Shown: positions 43,367 to 54,115 of the stretch, in pieces
Layout: each line of letters opens with the position of its first letter
Numbering within the stretch: the first letter of the stretch is position 1
DNA from: Bacteroidales bacterium
GTDB lineage: Bacteria; Bacteroidota; Bacteroidia; Bacteroidales; Tenuifilaceae
Length of the DNA stretch: 64,000 nucleotides
Direction: 5' to 3'
Assembly (NCBI GenBank): GCA_013141385.1
Contig: JABFRB010000022.1
Coordinates: 1-64,000 of the forward strand
Position numbers and translations under genes: made by a program
Notes under the pieces: generated by a model
What the model saw: only the letters and a program-made list of their open reading frames with translations
The model's database searches: none
What the model was told of the DNA's origin: nothing

Positions 43367-46156
43367 ATGAATTCTTTTAGAATTAGGCTTAATTCTCTAA
43401 CAATCATATTTCCTATTTTACTGTCACAGAGCATTCCTCTTCGTTTGTCATGTATAGAAGCCCAACAACTAACGGAAAAAAACAATATCACTGCGCTTTA
43501 CGATAGCGCAGTGGTTTACTACAGATCTTCCAATTATAGTAATGCTGTACAGAATTTTAATAAAATACTACTGCTAAAAAGCAAAATATCAGAAGATATA
43601 AACCCAAAATACTTTAAGATATACAACCTCTTAGGGGTAATCTATAAAACGCAAGGAGATTTAAATGAGGCTATTAATTTCTATAAAAAAGCATTGGAAA
43701 GCACCTCTGATAATTACTACCTGTCGTTAATCAATATTAATCTTGCCAATATTTACTCCTTAAAAGGCGATTACTCCAAGGCTATCTATTACTTCGAAAA
43801 CACGCTTGCAGTGCTTAAGAAAAGTGATGATAAAAGGAAATATGGTTATATCGTTAACAACTATCATAACTTAGGTTACTCTTACTACAAGTTAGGGAAT
43901 TATAATCTTGCCAAAGCAAGTTATCTGAAAAGTATTCAAATGGCTAAAGAGAATTATCTCGGTGAGAATAGCGAAACATATTATAATTGTGGGCTGGTTT
44001 ACCAGAAATTGGATAGTCTGAGTAAAGCTGATTACTGTTTTAGGAAGGCGATAGCATACAACCTGAAGAAGTTTGGTACGAATCACTACATGACAGGGAT
44101 GGCGTATATTAACTACGCCTGTTTTTATTCGGAAATTGGGCAGTTAACAAAAAGTGAGCAGTTGTATAGCAAGGCATATAAAATATTGATTAGCACCCTT
44201 GGAATAAAGCATTCGTACACCTCTTTATGCTTAATGAATAATGGACAACTATTCTATCGGAAAGGAGATTACAAGCAGGCGTTAAGGTATTATCAACAAT
44301 CGCTAATCTCAAAGATTTATAGTTTCAACGATAACTCAATATATACAAATCCAAATGCGGATGTGCTGCCAGATATGGATCTGTTGGATATCCTTAAGCT
44401 AAAAGCGCAAGCCTTCGGACAATTAGCGGAGCAAGAAAACAAAACAGAGAACCTTAAGGCTGCCCTCGTCACGCTTGAGCTGGCTACTAGCTTTACCGAG
44501 CGTTTGCGCATAGGCTACCTGTACGAGGGGTCAAAGCTACAACTTGCTGAGAGGGAGCATGAGGTTTACCTATCAATAGTAAGGATTGCAAACTCGCTAT
44601 ACGAAATTTCAGGTGATTCAAAGTACATGTGTATTGCTTTTCGATACGCTGAGTACGGCAAATACGCCGTACTAAGGGAACTGAAAAATGATGAGATGGC
44701 AAAAGATATTGCAGGAGTACCCGATAGTATTAGCGGTAGTGAGCGAAGTTTAAAGCAACAGATAGCAAGCCTTAGAATGCAGGTTGAGGATGAGAGCAAG
44801 CTGGAACACCCCAACAAATCGAAAATAGATTTATGGAACGAGCAGCAGTTTACTCTAACGCAGAGGCTTGAGGGGTTAATGCAAAGGCTTGAGAGTAGCT
44901 ACCCCGAATACTACAGGCAGAAGTACAGCAATGAGGTTGTAAGCGTTACTCAGCTACAAAAAGCAATGGATAAGAAAGAGGCTGTTCTTGAATACGTGTT
45001 GGGAGATAAGGAGCTGTATACCTTTGCAATTACCAAGGATACTTTCCAACTGGTGAGGCAAGAGGCGGATACCACTTTCCTACGCCAGCTTAACTTTCTG
45101 ATTTATGCCATGCGTAGCTTCTACTCAACGGGTTACTACAAGTACAGGGATGCTGCGTATACCCTTTACAAAAAGCTGATATACCCCGTTGAACCTTTGC
45201 TAAAGGGTAAGAACCTGCTGATAATCCCCGATGGCAAGCTGGGACTTATCCCCTTTGATGTGCTTACCGATAGACCATGCCAAGAGGGCGACAGGCGGGA
45301 TTACGTGCATGAGCCCTACCTGCTAATGAAGTACCCTATTGGCTACGCATACTCCGCCACGCTATATAGCAATTCCCTGAATAGCACCCATAAAGGTTCG
45401 CCCAATTTTCTGGGGATAGCTCCCGATTATAAGAATTCCAAGGATTCACTAAGGAATATCCCTATTGGATTACAGAGTGTAAGAAAGATTGCACTGCTAA
45501 CACTTGGAAAATCGCTAACTGGGAGTAACGCTACGGAAGAAAACTTCAGAAAGTACAGCAACAGCTATGGTATAATCCATTTCTACGCACATGGTTTTGA
45601 GGACACCCTTAACCCAGCAAATTCGAAGCTAGTCCTATCCACTCCGACTGACTCAACTGACGATGACTACCTACACGCTTGGGAGGTGTACAACATGCAG
45701 CTGAATGCGGAGATGGTTGTGCTTGGATCGTGCTTCTCTGGATCTGGTAAGCTATCGGAAGGGGAAGGTGTGCTGAGCATAAGCCGAAGCTTTATGTATG
45801 CTGGCAGTAAATCGGTGGTGATGTCGCTTTGGGCAGCAGCCGATAGGTCAACAAACAATATACTAAACGATTTTTACCTGAACCTGCTTAAAGGAATGCG
45901 GAAGGATGAGGCGCTAAGACTTGCCAAGCTGAAGAACCTTGAAAGTGTTGAACCAATTTCTGCTCACCCACGTTACTGGGCGGGTATTGTGGTGAACGGT
46001 AACCAGAATGGGCTATACCACTACTGGTATCTAAAAAAGATAACCCTTGCTATTACCGTAATTCTGACTCTACTCCTTGTTTTCTGGAAACGGAAGGCGA
46101 TAAAGATACTATTGAGTGCAGACACTTCCAGGTCTGGTGACGCTGGAAGGTCTTAG
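43367..46156 (+). CDS. TPR-CHAT caspase-like protein, membrane-anchored at the C-terminus
   Basis: A protein of 929 residues. A signal peptide (to about 30) is followed by eight or so TPR repeats (about 40-320), a helical linker, and a CHAT peptidase domain (about 620-885). The catalytic pair is His742 (YAHG) and Cys789 (LGSCFSG), both present. One membrane segment near 895-912 precedes a short tail. CHAT proteases are clan CD relatives of caspases, and TPR-CHAT proteins can be activated by partner proteins. Signal peptide and late anchor place the domains outside the cytoplasm. The last residues (ADTSRSGDAGRS) are encoded by a REP-like palindrome. The gene is divergent from the peptide precursors. 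Confidence 0.9.
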   Translation: MNSFRIRLNSLTIIFPILLSQSIPLRLSCIEAQQLTEKNNITALYDSAVVYYRSSNYSNAVQNFNKILLLKSKISEDINPKYFKIYNLLGVIYKTQGDLNEAINFYKKALESTSDNYYLSLININLANIYSLKGDYSKAIYYFENTLAVLKKSDDKRKYGYIVNNYHNLGYSYYKLGNYNLAKASYLKSIQMAKENYLGENSETYYNCGLVYQKLDSLSKADYCFRKAIAYNLKKFGTNHYMTGMAYINYACFYSEIGQLTKSEQLYSKAYKILISTLGIKHSYTSLCLMNNGQLFYRKGDYKQALRYYQQSLISKIYSFNDNSIYTNPNADVLPDMDLLDILKLKAQAFGQLAEQENKTENLKAALVTLELATSFTERLRIGYLYEGSKLQLAEREHEVYLSIVRIANSLYEISGDSKYMCIAFRYAEYGKYAVLRELKNDEMAKDIAGVPDSISGSERSLKQQIASLRMQVEDESKLEHPNKSKIDLWNEQQFTLTQRLEGLMQRLESSYPEYYRQKYSNEVVSVTQLQKAMDKKEAVLEYVLGDKELYTFAITKDTFQLVRQEADTTFLRQLNFLIYAMRSFYSTGYYKYRDAAYTLYKKLIYPVEPLLKGKNLLIIPDGKLGLIPFDVLTDRPCQEGDRRDYVHEPYLLMKYPIGYAYSATLYSNSLNSTHKGSPNFLGIAPDYKNSKDSLRNIPIGLQSVRKIALLTLGKSLTGSNATEENFRKYSNSYGIIHFYAHGFEDTLNPANSKLVLSTPTDSTDDDYLHAWEVYNMQLNAEMVVLGSCFSGSGKLSEGEGVLSISRSFMYAGSKSVVMSLWAAADRSTNNILNDFYLNLLKGMRKDEALRLAKLKNLESVEPISAHPRYWAGIVVNGNQNGLYHYWYLKKITLAITVILTLLLVFWKRKAIKILLSADTSRSGDAGRS
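46121..46152. repeat. REP-like palindrome inside the end of the CHAT gene
   Basis: CTTCCAG (46125-46131) and CTGGAAG (46143-46149) face each other across 11 bases, with GAC and GTC flanks. The base composition is richer in GC than the gene around it. It encodes the last dozen residues of the CHAT protein and overlaps the region just before the convergent gene, so it may also act as a transcription stop. Confidence 0.6.
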
Positions 46157-46157
46157 C

Positions 46158-47018
46158 CTAATCGCGAAGTTTTTTTAGGATCTTTTTAGCTTGTTTGTAG
46201 TTGTAATCATTCTTATCCACAATAATCTGAAAGGTATCTATTGCTTTCTTCCTGTCCCCAATTTTAAGATAGCAAAGCCCCAAATACCATCTGGTTTGAG
46301 GAATAAGATTGAAATCGCTCTGACTGGAAAGAGCCTGATTGTAGTAATCTAATGCTACATTGTACCTACCAACCTCCATCATGGACAATCCGATGAAGAA
46401 ATTTTTCTCGACCTCAACGTTTATCGTTGATGGAATATCCTTTAAGAGTAAAATAGCATTGGAATATTCCCCATCCACGTATTTCTGCTTGGCAATATCT
46501 AAAGAGTTGCTGTTAAATAAATAAAAATCCTCTGGCCCAAGTCGTTTATAATATTCTGTGTATAGCCTGTTTTCCAATGAATCGCTAGGTTGAAAATTAT
46601 AGCTTATCCCTCCAACTGTAATAAGCAGCATTACGATTGACGCAGCTGCCAACCAGTATTTAAGCCTCCTATTTATAGTGTAATGCTGCTTTTGGGAAGC
46701 TTTATAGGTACTGTGGGCCTTATCCAGTTTTCTTCTTAGAGGAGACTCCTCCTGAGAGCTGTTATTTTCCTCGTTCTTTTTAACCTCAACAGAATACTCC
46801 GTGTCCTTTATTAACTTGCTCTCAAACTCAAGCCGCTGGGCAGGGGTCATCTCATTATCATGGTATCGCTTTATATCAATTTTAAATTTTTCTTCCTCGC
46901 ACATTCTTGCCAAACGCTCATTTGCGAGTATTGCATCCGAAACTAATGACATCATTTCATCTGAAAGCTCATTTAGTATAAATGCTTTAATTATTTTTCT
47001 GTTAATTTGTAAGCTCAT
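46158..47018 (-). CDS. Single-pass membrane protein with C-terminal TPR repeats
   Basis: A protein of 286 residues. A cytoplasmic N-terminus of about 120 residues resembles an anti-sigma or regulatory domain without Cys-His zinc ligands (LSDEMMSLVSDAIL, MTPAQRLEFESKL). One membrane segment (about 128-148) leads to periplasmic TPR repeats (about 170-285; YNVALDYYNQAL, WYLGLCYLKIGDRKKAIDTF). The gene is convergent with the CHAT gene, one base between stops. The shared TPR theme suggests a functional pair, with signal passing across the membrane. This is inferred. Confidence 0.75.
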   Translation of the reverse strand: MSLQINRKIIKAFILNELSDEMMSLVSDAILANERLARMCEEEKFKIDIKRYHDNEMTPAQRLEFESKLIKDTEYSVEVKKNEENNSSQEESPLRRKLDKAHSTYKASQKQHYTINRRLKYWLAAASIVMLLITVGGISYNFQPSDSLENRLYTEYYKRLGPEDFYLFNSNSLDIAKQKYVDGEYSNAILLLKDIPSTINVEVEKNFFIGLSMMEVGRYNVALDYYNQALSSQSDFNLIPQTRWYLGLCYLKIGDRKKAIDTFQIIVDKNDYNYKQAKKILKKLRD

Positions 47019-47930
47019 AAATAGAGTTTGTTATGCAAGGCGTATATAATTAAATACAATATTAATGAAATTATTTATATCAACACACAAGTTAAATATT
47101 TTGTCAATATAAGTAACATTAAATACGCATTAATGATATTAAAAGATTCATTTGCTAAAATATTATTTTTGTGTAGAAAAAAGATATTTTTAAAGGTTCG
47201 GGAAGTAAAATATTGGAGTAAAGTTACAGGTTGCAAAGAATTATTATGGTAGCAATATAGCAATTGGCATATCAGATAAAATTAAAATGATTCAAAAAAA
47301 TCTAGAACCGAGTGTTCTCCCGATAAAAAAACATCAGGACATGTTTTACTAGTTCGACGAAAGTAATTCTTCAGATTTCAATCCGTTCAGGATGACAAGA
47401 AACATTATAGTCTGGAAATGTCATCCTGTTAATAATGCAGGGAAGAATACATATCTAAGCCAACTCGTCCAAATAATGATGAAACAACGCATAAAAAAAG
47501 GTGATTTATCTCATTAATCTATATTTTCACTATCACAATCCTAGAACTATATTTGCATAATACTGTATACTAATTTTTTACAGTATACTAATCATGCTTT
47601 TAGTTTGTATTGATTTTGTCCGTGATTAATAAATTCAGCAAGTCTGAAACTTAATAGTAAGTTTAGTATAGATAGATATTGGAACAACTTTATTAAATTT
47701 AGCTATTATCGGAAGTATCAATATGGTTTTTTGAGTAGATTTAAATCATTTAAATTCTAAGAAATAACATTTGAAATACGATTAAATGGTTAATTAAAAA
47801 CAATAATTCTAAATAATAAATATCGCAATCTGCGATGTTTTTTAGCTATTAGAAAATGAAATTCCCAATTAGCGGAATTTAGATGATGATAAGTTTTAAA
47901 AGATACTATTAAGACATAAAAATTAATAAA
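47019..47930. other. 912-base spacer with a miniature-element relic and a palindrome
   Basis: Very AT-rich. At about 47330-47430 there are fragments of the miniature element's hairpin arms (CAGGATGACAAGAAACATTA, GTCATCCTGTTAATAATGCA) with TIR sequences no longer clear. ATCGCA-ATC-TGCGAT followed by GTTTTTT is at 47822-47843 and may act as a terminator. A 74-codon frame at 47028-47252 has no gene-like features. I see nothing else. Confidence 0.5.
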
Positions 47931-48455
47931 ATGAAAGTAGAAGAAACCACGAAAAAACTCACCTCATACCTTTCGTTCCGACTGAATGATGAGGAGTTTG
48001 CAACCAATGTTGGTTCTGTAATGAGCATCTTAGAGATGCCAAAAATCACAAAACTTCCAAACGCCCCTAGCTATATGAGGGGTATAATTAACCTCCGTGG
48101 AGAGGTTCTACCTGTAATAGATATACACTATAAGTTCGGTTTGCCTGAGGCAAAAATCACATCAAGTACCTGTATTCTTGTTATGGAGGCAACCGTTGAA
48201 GGTCAGTACATTAAATTTGGTATTCTGGTTGATTCTGTTAATGAAGTTCACGAAATTGAACCAAGTAAAATAGCTCCAACACCAACACTTGGGAATAAAT
48301 ATAGATCTGATTTTCTTGAAGGAATTTATCAGAATAATGATTCATTTATAATGATTGTTGATATTGAAAATGTTTTAATGGCCGATGAGGTGGCTATTTT
48401 GAGCACCTCTATACCTGAAATTATTCCTGATGAAGCTGATCAACAAAATAATTAA
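47931..48455 (+). CDS. cheW: Chemotaxis coupling protein CheW
   Basis: A protein of 174 residues with the CheW fold: LSFRLNDEEFATNVGSVMSI at the start, ITKLPNAPSYMRGIINLRGEVLPVIDI in the middle (shortened here: NAPSYMRGIINLRGEVLPVI) and GILVDSVNEVHEIE. These are the segments that bind receptors and CheA. It links the two methyl-accepting proteins downstream to a CheA kinase encoded outside the window. It is the first gene of a same-strand block that runs to 53981. Confidence 0.95.
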   Translation: MKVEETTKKLTSYLSFRLNDEEFATNVGSVMSILEMPKITKLPNAPSYMRGIINLRGEVLPVIDIHYKFGLPEAKITSSTCILVMEATVEGQYIKFGILVDSVNEVHEIEPSKIAPTPTLGNKYRSDFLEGIYQNNDSFIMIVDIENVLMADEVAILSTSIPEIIPDEADQQNN

Positions 48456-48462
48456 TAATACA

Positions 48463-49287
48463 ATGAGAATAAGACTATTATTAATCTTTTTTGTTCTTAC
48501 CCACAATGGTTTAATTGCACAGGAGCAAAAAGAAATCCAATTTGTTAAAGCCATTGAAGATAATTCGTATTTTGTAGAAGAGGCATACAATCAGGAGGAT
48601 GGAGTTGTTCAGCATATAAGCAGTGGCTACTATAAAATGAGCCCCACAAAAGATTTAATGTACTCATTTACTCAGGAGTGGCCCGTAGGTTCCCAAAAAC
48701 ATCAATTCAGCTATACAATAGGTTACTCATGGTTAAATTCCAATTCTACAAATGGAATCCCCGATTTCCTTATTAACTATAGATACCAGCTTACAGGGCA
48801 TGATGATTTTATAACTCTCGCCCCACGATTTTCGATAATTCTTCCAACTGGAAACGAGGATAAAGGGTTTGGTAATGGCGTTCTCGGTTATCAGCTCAAT
48901 TTGCCAATGAGCAAAAGGCTTACCAATGCTTTTGCTTGCCATGCTAATGTGGGATTAACACTATTACCAAACGTGAAATCAGTTGATTTATTGAACAATA
49001 AGAATAAAAACAATCTACTAAATTTTAACATGGGGGCAAGTTTAATCTGGCTAGCTACACAGAAACTGAACCTAATGCTCGAAGTTCTTCATAATATTTA
49101 TAGGATACCAAATCCAAGCAACAAAATGGAGCTGGTGAATGAAACAATTGTAAGCCCAGGTTTTAGGTATGCAATTGATGTAAAACAGCTACAAATAGTG
49201 CCAGGTATAGCAATACCTACAACCATTCGGGATGGTAAGTCCGATACTGGGATTTTCTTCTACCTATCCTTCGAGCACCCATTCTAA
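48463..49287 (+). CDS. Outer-membrane transporter-like barrel protein
   Basis: A protein of 274 residues from the ATG at 48463, eight bases after the cheW stop; an overlapping start at 48430 is rejected because the signal peptide begins here and ends near LIAQ. Beta-barrel features: alternating aromatic strands, the motif LAPRFSIILPTGNEDKGFG, and the terminal FYLSFEHPF. It resembles the 'MetA pathway of phenol degradation/transporter' barrel family. Placement inside a chemotaxis block suggests it admits a substrate that the receptors sense. Confidence 0.75.
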   Translation: MRIRLLLIFFVLTHNGLIAQEQKEIQFVKAIEDNSYFVEEAYNQEDGVVQHISSGYYKMSPTKDLMYSFTQEWPVGSQKHQFSYTIGYSWLNSNSTNGIPDFLINYRYQLTGHDDFITLAPRFSIILPTGNEDKGFGNGVLGYQLNLPMSKRLTNAFACHANVGLTLLPNVKSVDLLNNKNKNNLLNFNMGASLIWLATQKLNLMLEVLHNIYRIPNPSNKMELVNETIVSPGFRYAIDVKQLQIVPGIAIPTTIRDGKSDTGIFFYLSFEHPF

Positions 49288-49319
49288 AAATAATTAAAAA
49301 ATAAAATAATTGAACAATC

Positions 49320-50963
49320 ATGAAAAATTTAAAAATTGCCCAAAAACTGATACTTAGCTTCTTTATTGTAATCTCACTTTTTGTAATGGTTTCTATTTAC
49401 CAACTTTATCAACAGACTATTCTATCTAAACTACAGGATGAGGGATTTCTGCGCTCACAGGCTCTTGTTTATGCTAAAGAGATTAAAGCAATGGGAACTG
49501 TACTTTATCAAGATATTGCTGATGCTATTATTAACAGAAATTTAGACGAGGTTCAGAAACAGTGGAGGGACGATAAAGCAAATGCATTGAGTGATTTGGA
49601 TAATCTTGAAAAAATTGTAGATACAAATTTGGAGAAAGATCTTTTAAAGGAGTGTCGTGAGCATTTAAAAAATATAATTTCACTATTTGAGGATGATATG
49701 TTACCGCTAGTCAAAGCGGACAGCTCAATGGCAGAGATTCGTATAGTTGATGCAAAATTTGACGTAATACTATTAAATCTAGATATTGCTGTAGATAAAA
49801 TGGTTACTTCAATAGAAGCAGAAAATAAAGCTGCCGATAAGAATTTTGATACAACAACAAATAGCGTCTATATTTTTTCAATTGTTGTAAATATTATAGC
49901 CATTATTATTGCTATAATTTTTACCTATATAATGGTAAATTTAATTGCCAAACCATTGAATAAGGGGGTAGTATTTGCAAATGAAATCTCAAAGGGTAAC
50001 CTAACTGTAAAGCTTGATATTGACCAAAAAGATGAGGTGGGTATTTTAGCCTCATCATTAAAGGATATGGTTGTAAAGCTAAAGGAAATGATGGGAAATA
50101 TTGTTTTAGGAGCCGATAATATTGCCACAGCGAGCTTACAGATGAGCAGTACATCGCAGCAACTTTCCCAGGGAGCAAATGAGCAGGCCGCTTCGGTTGA
50201 AGAGGTATCTTCAACCATGGAGGAAATTACATCTATTATTGAACAGAATAGCCAAAACGCTTCACATACAGAAAAAATATCCGTTGCAACTTATCAGGGC
50301 ATGAACGATGTGGCGACTGGTGCTAACAATACCGTTGAGGCCAATAGAACAATTGCCGATAAAATAAAAATAATAAATGATATAGCATTCCAAACAAATA
50401 TACTTGCACTTAACGCTGCGGTTGAGGCTGCTCGTGCTGGTGAATATGGTAGGGGTTTTGCTGTAGTTGCAGCCGAAGTAAGAAAACTTGCAGAGCGAAG
50501 CAAGGTTGCTGCCGATGAGATTGTGGCACTATCGCAAAAGAGTTTGCAGCTATCAGAAGGAGCAGGAAAAAAATTGATGAGCCTTATGCCCGAACTCGAG
50601 AAAACCACACAAATGGTACAAGAGATATCCGCTGCTAGCGCAGAGCAGACCAATGGAACCACTCAGATAAACGGGGCAATACAACAGCTAAATCAGGTTA
50701 CTCAACAAAATGCATCAGCTAGTGAGGAGCTTGCATCTGGTGCCGAGGAGCTTGCAGGTCAGGCAGAACAGCTAAAAGAGCTAGTATCCTTCTTTAAAGT
50801 TGAAAAGGAGAGCGGAGGTGTGCGTATAAATAAAACCTATACTCCTAAAAAAGAGGTTAATACTAAGAAACCTACAACTCAATTTGTTCCTACAGGTAAG
50901 AAAACATCTGGTATCAACCTTCATCTTAAGGAACATGATGATAAGAGTTATGAAAATTTTTAA
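49320..50963 (+). CDS. Methyl-accepting chemotaxis protein 1
   Basis: A protein of 547 residues. Membrane segments at about 9-29 and 182-210 bracket a periplasmic four-helix-type sensor domain. A HAMP domain (about 210-265) and a long signalling coiled coil follow, with the hairpin tip [20 protein letters not shown]. Gln/Glu methylation segments flank the tip. The C-terminus is a flexible linker ending SYENF, which fits the CheR-docking pentapeptide x-[aromatic]-x-x-[aromatic]. The second receptor at 52098 has a near-identical signalling half. Confidence 0.94.
   Translation: MKNLKIAQKLILSFFIVISLFVMVSIYQLYQQTILSKLQDEGFLRSQALVYAKEIKAMGTVLYQDIADAIINRNLDEVQKQWRDDKANALSDLDNLEKIVDTNLEKDLLKECREHLKNIISLFEDDMLPLVKADSSMAEIRIVDAKFDVILLNLDIAVDKMVTSIEAENKAADKNFDTTTNSVYIFSIVVNIIAIIIAIIFTYIMVNLIAKPLNKGVVFANEISKGNLTVKLDIDQKDEVGILASSLKDMVVKLKEMMGNIVLGADNIATASLQMSSTSQQLSQGANEQAASVEEVSSTMEEITSIIEQNSQNASHTEKISVATYQGMNDVATGANNTVEANRTIADKIKIINDIAFQTNILALNAAVEAARAGEYGRGFAVVAAEVRKLAERSKVAADEIVALSQKSLQLSEGAGKKLMSLMPELEKTTQMVQEISAASAEQTNGTTQINGAIQQLNQVTQQNASASEELASGAEELAGQAEQLKELVSFFKVEKESGGVRINKTYTPKKEVNTKKPTTQFVPTGKKTSGINLHLKEHDDKSYENF
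50100..50963 (+). repeat. Receptor signalling half duplicated, second copy at about 53120-53981
   Basis: The last 860 or so bases of both receptor genes are highly similar at DNA level, including synonymous positions, with long identical runs (for example around the codons for [20 protein letters not shown]). The sensor halves are unrelated. This indicates recent duplication or ongoing gene conversion. Confidence 0.85.
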
Positions 50964-51057
50964 GGTTTTCGAACTCTACTAAAAATAGAATATAATTTTT
51001 TTGAATTAATAGGGAGTTACTCAAATTAGACTTTAATTGTTTAACTGTGAAATTACT

Positions 51058-52080
51058 ATGTTAAAAAAAACTGCACTAGGTATATTCCTAGCTCTCCAAA
51101 TTGTGGGATTTACGAATGCTCAGGTAAAAGATTCGTTGGTAAAGTTTAGCCCAAGCGGAAAAATAGAAGGAAGAGTTTTTACTGATTTCTTTTATGAATT
51201 CAACGAACACAAAACCGCATTTGAAGTTTCAAGAGCATATCTTGGGTATAACTATAGCTATTCCGAAAATTTTTCTGTAAGAACCGTGATTGATGTTTCT
51301 AAACCTGATGTTGCAATTAACGGTAAAACAGTAGACACTATATCAACATCATTGCAACATACAGCTCACCTAAAGTTTGCATATGGAACTTATCAGAAAA
51401 ACAAATTTTCGGTATCGATTGGAATGATTGAATTAAATCAATTTAAACTTCAGGATCAGCAATGGGGTCACAGATACGTTATGAAAACCCTACAAGATGA
51501 GTATGGTTTCTGTTCAAGTGCTGATCTTGGGGCGAAAATTGACTATAAATTTACCAATTGGCTTTCGGCTGATGTAACAGTACGAAATGGTGAAGGGTTT
51601 AAAAAAGTTCAATCGGATAATATTTACTGGTACGGTTTAGGAGTCACCATTCAACCATTTAAAGGTTTATACTATAGGGCTTATTTTGACTATAGCAAAA
51701 AGGGTGTGGCTCAATCGAACATTACAAATTATATAAGCTATATGGGTACTAAGTTTAAAGTTGGTGCTGAGCTGGAAATTGGGCAAAATTTTGGAAATGT
51801 AGACAATAAAAAGTTGAACGGATTATCTTTGTTTGCGGCTTACCAATTAACCAAAAAACTTGAAATTTTTGGGCGATATGATAGGCTATCATCCAACACT
51901 TTGAGCGGTCAAACGAATAGCTGGAACTACGATAAAAATTTAAGCACAGCCATTTTTGGATTTCAAATGAGTCCTATAAAAAACATTTCTTTTTCGCTTA
52001 ATGGACGCTACGTATTACCTGAAAATTCAGACAAAACAAAAAAGATTTCTGTATATGCTAACATCGATTTTAAGTTCTAA
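51058..52080 (+). CDS. Porin-like outer-membrane protein
   Basis: A protein of 340 residues from the ATG at 51058; a TTG seven codons earlier is rejected. The signal peptide ends near FTNAQ. The mature chain is a strand-rich barrel resembling phosphate-selective porin O/P types ([32 protein letters not shown]) and ends in YANIDFKF, a barrel-type Phe. It sits between the two receptor genes and probably lets their ligand cross the outer membrane. Confidence 0.82.
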   Translation: MLKKTALGIFLALQIVGFTNAQVKDSLVKFSPSGKIEGRVFTDFFYEFNEHKTAFEVSRAYLGYNYSYSENFSVRTVIDVSKPDVAINGKTVDTISTSLQHTAHLKFAYGTYQKNKFSVSIGMIELNQFKLQDQQWGHRYVMKTLQDEYGFCSSADLGAKIDYKFTNWLSADVTVRNGEGFKKVQSDNIYWYGLGVTIQPFKGLYYRAYFDYSKKGVAQSNITNYISYMGTKFKVGAELEIGQNFGNVDNKKLNGLSLFAAYQLTKKLEIFGRYDRLSSNTLSGQTNSWNYDKNLSTAIFGFQMSPIKNISFSLNGRYVLPENSDKTKKISVYANIDFKF

Positions 52081-52097
52081 ACCTAAATAAAACTACT

Positions 52098-53981
52098 ATG
52101 AACTTTAATAAACTAAAATTTGGACAGAAATTAGCTCTGGGATATGGGCTAGTACTTCTGTTAACCCTAATAGTTGTAATTCTAAGTGTTAGAGGTTTTG
52201 TCGATGTACTTGACCGGGTAAAGAAAAGCGACTACATGAAGGAGGTTGAAAAAGAAATGCTTTCAGCAAGAAGGCACGAAAAGGATTTTATGCTCAGGAA
52301 TAACCAGAACTACGTAAAACAGCTTCATGAGGCGATAGATAAAATTGAAAAAATTGCTCTTGAGGCTAAAGCAAGCCATTCTCAGCAAGCAGATAAGGAT
52401 GAAAAGGATCGTATTTTAGAAAAGGTTCATGATTATTTAGCCTCTTTTGACACCTATGTTAAACTTGATAAAGAGGATGAATCCATACTGCAACAAATGA
52501 GAGAGCATGGACGTGTTGTAAAATCTGAAAGCGAAAAATACCTTGATAAACAAAATGGGAATAGGGTAGCATTACTATTAATTAATTTTTTAGAAACCAG
52601 AAAATCAGAGAAGGACATCATTATTTTTAAAGATAAGCAGAACTATGACAAATTTATGGAGAACTATAATAAAACCCTTGAAATTTCTGATGAATTAAAT
52701 ATTCAAGAGATTAGTGATGCGATTCGTGAGTACAAGAAAGAATTTGATCAATTTTATTCCAACACACAGGAACAAATCAAGGCTGAAGAGGAAATGGTAA
52801 CTCATGCCAGGGAGGCAATTGCAATTACCTCAGAATCTTCGAAGAACCAGAACCTGAAAATGTACTCTTCTGTAGGCACAAATAGGTCTACAATAATATT
52901 AATATCAATAATTGCTTTAATTGTAGGTGTTGCAATAGCAACATTTATAACGAGGGTAACCATTAAACAGCTAGGAGGTGAGCCAACGGAAGTTGCAGAA
53001 ATAGCTAATAAAGTTTCAAATGGAGATTTACTGGTTGATTTTGGCTCAAGGCAGCGAGTGGGCGTAATGAAGGATATTCAGGAAATGGTTGTAAAACTAA
53101 AGGACATAATAGGAAATATTATTGCTGGAGCTGATAATATTGCAACAGCAAGTATGGAAATGAGTAAAACGTCACAGATTCTTTCCCAAGGAGCAAATGA
53201 GCAGGCAGCTTCTGTTGAAGAGTTATCATCAACCATGGAGGAAATAACATCAATTATAGAGCAGAATAGCCAAAATGCTTCTCTAACTGAAAAGATATCC
53301 GTATCGGCTTACCAAGGTATGGATGAAGTTTCAACCAGATCTGGTGATACCGTTGAAGCCAATAGAACAATTGCCAATAAAATAAACATAATTAATGATA
53401 TAGCATTCCAAACGAATATACTTGCGCTTAATGCTGCTGTTGAGGCCGCCCGAGCTGGTGAGTATGGTAGAGGTTTTGCCGTAGTAGCTGCAGAAGTAAG
53501 AAAACTAGCAGAGCGAAGTAAGGTTTCTGCCGATGAAATTGTATCGCTATCTCAAAAAAGTTTAGGATTATCAGAAGAGGCTGGAAAAAAATTGATGAAT
53601 ATTATGCCCGAACTAGAGAAAACCACCCAAATGGTGCAAGAGATATCCGCTGCTAGCGCAGAGCAGACTAATGGAACCACTCAGATAAACGGGGCAATAC
53701 AGCAGCTAAATCAGGTTACCCAACAAAATGCATCGGCTAGCGAGGAGCTTGCATCTAGTGCCGAGGAGCTTGCAGGTCAGGCAGAACAGCTAAAAGAGCT
53801 TGTATCCTTTTTTAAAATTGAAAAGGAGAACGAAGGTATGCGTATAAATAAAACCTATACTCCTAAAAAAGAGGTTAACATTAAAAAAACTACAAACCAA
53901 TTTGTTCCCACAGGTAAGAAAACGTCTGGTATCAACCTTCACCTTAAAGAACATGATGATAAGAATTATGAGAATTTTTAA
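52098..53981 (+). CDS. Methyl-accepting chemotaxis protein 2
   Basis: A protein of 627 residues. Membrane segments at about 12-32 and 267-288 enclose a larger, all-helical periplasmic sensor (about 230 residues, rich in Lys and Glu, with the [15 protein letters not shown] motif of helical-bimodular-type sensors). A HAMP domain and the conserved signalling tip follow. It ends NYENF, again a CheR-docking-type pentapeptide. It starts 17 bases after the porin gene. The different sensor half suggests a different ligand from receptor 1. Confidence 0.94.
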   Translation: MNFNKLKFGQKLALGYGLVLLLTLIVVILSVRGFVDVLDRVKKSDYMKEVEKEMLSARRHEKDFMLRNNQNYVKQLHEAIDKIEKIALEAKASHSQQADKDEKDRILEKVHDYLASFDTYVKLDKEDESILQQMREHGRVVKSESEKYLDKQNGNRVALLLINFLETRKSEKDIIIFKDKQNYDKFMENYNKTLEISDELNIQEISDAIREYKKEFDQFYSNTQEQIKAEEEMVTHAREAIAITSESSKNQNLKMYSSVGTNRSTIILISIIALIVGVAIATFITRVTIKQLGGEPTEVAEIANKVSNGDLLVDFGSRQRVGVMKDIQEMVVKLKDIIGNIIAGADNIATASMEMSKTSQILSQGANEQAASVEELSSTMEEITSIIEQNSQNASLTEKISVSAYQGMDEVSTRSGDTVEANRTIANKINIINDIAFQTNILALNAAVEAARAGEYGRGFAVVAAEVRKLAERSKVSADEIVSLSQKSLGLSEEAGKKLMNIMPELEKTTQMVQEISAASAEQTNGTTQINGAIQQLNQVTQQNASASEELASSAEELAGQAEQLKELVSFFKIEKENEGMRINKTYTPKKEVNIKKTTNQFVPTGKKTSGINLHLKEHDDKNYENF

Positions 53982-54115
53982 GGTTTCTTAGCTCTTCCAT
54001 CAAAGCGTTAATGGATGTTAATTGGTTTAGATTTCATTTAACAGAAGCCGTCTCAGAAGTAAATTGAGGCGGCTTTGTGATTACTGTAATAACTGTAAAC
54101 TATTTTAACGTAATT

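Noticed and set aside
47028-47252. 74-codon frame on the plus strand
   Set aside because: Composition follows the AT-rich spacer (many Ile, Lys, Tyr, Asn), and it overlaps the promoter region of the minus-strand TPR gene.
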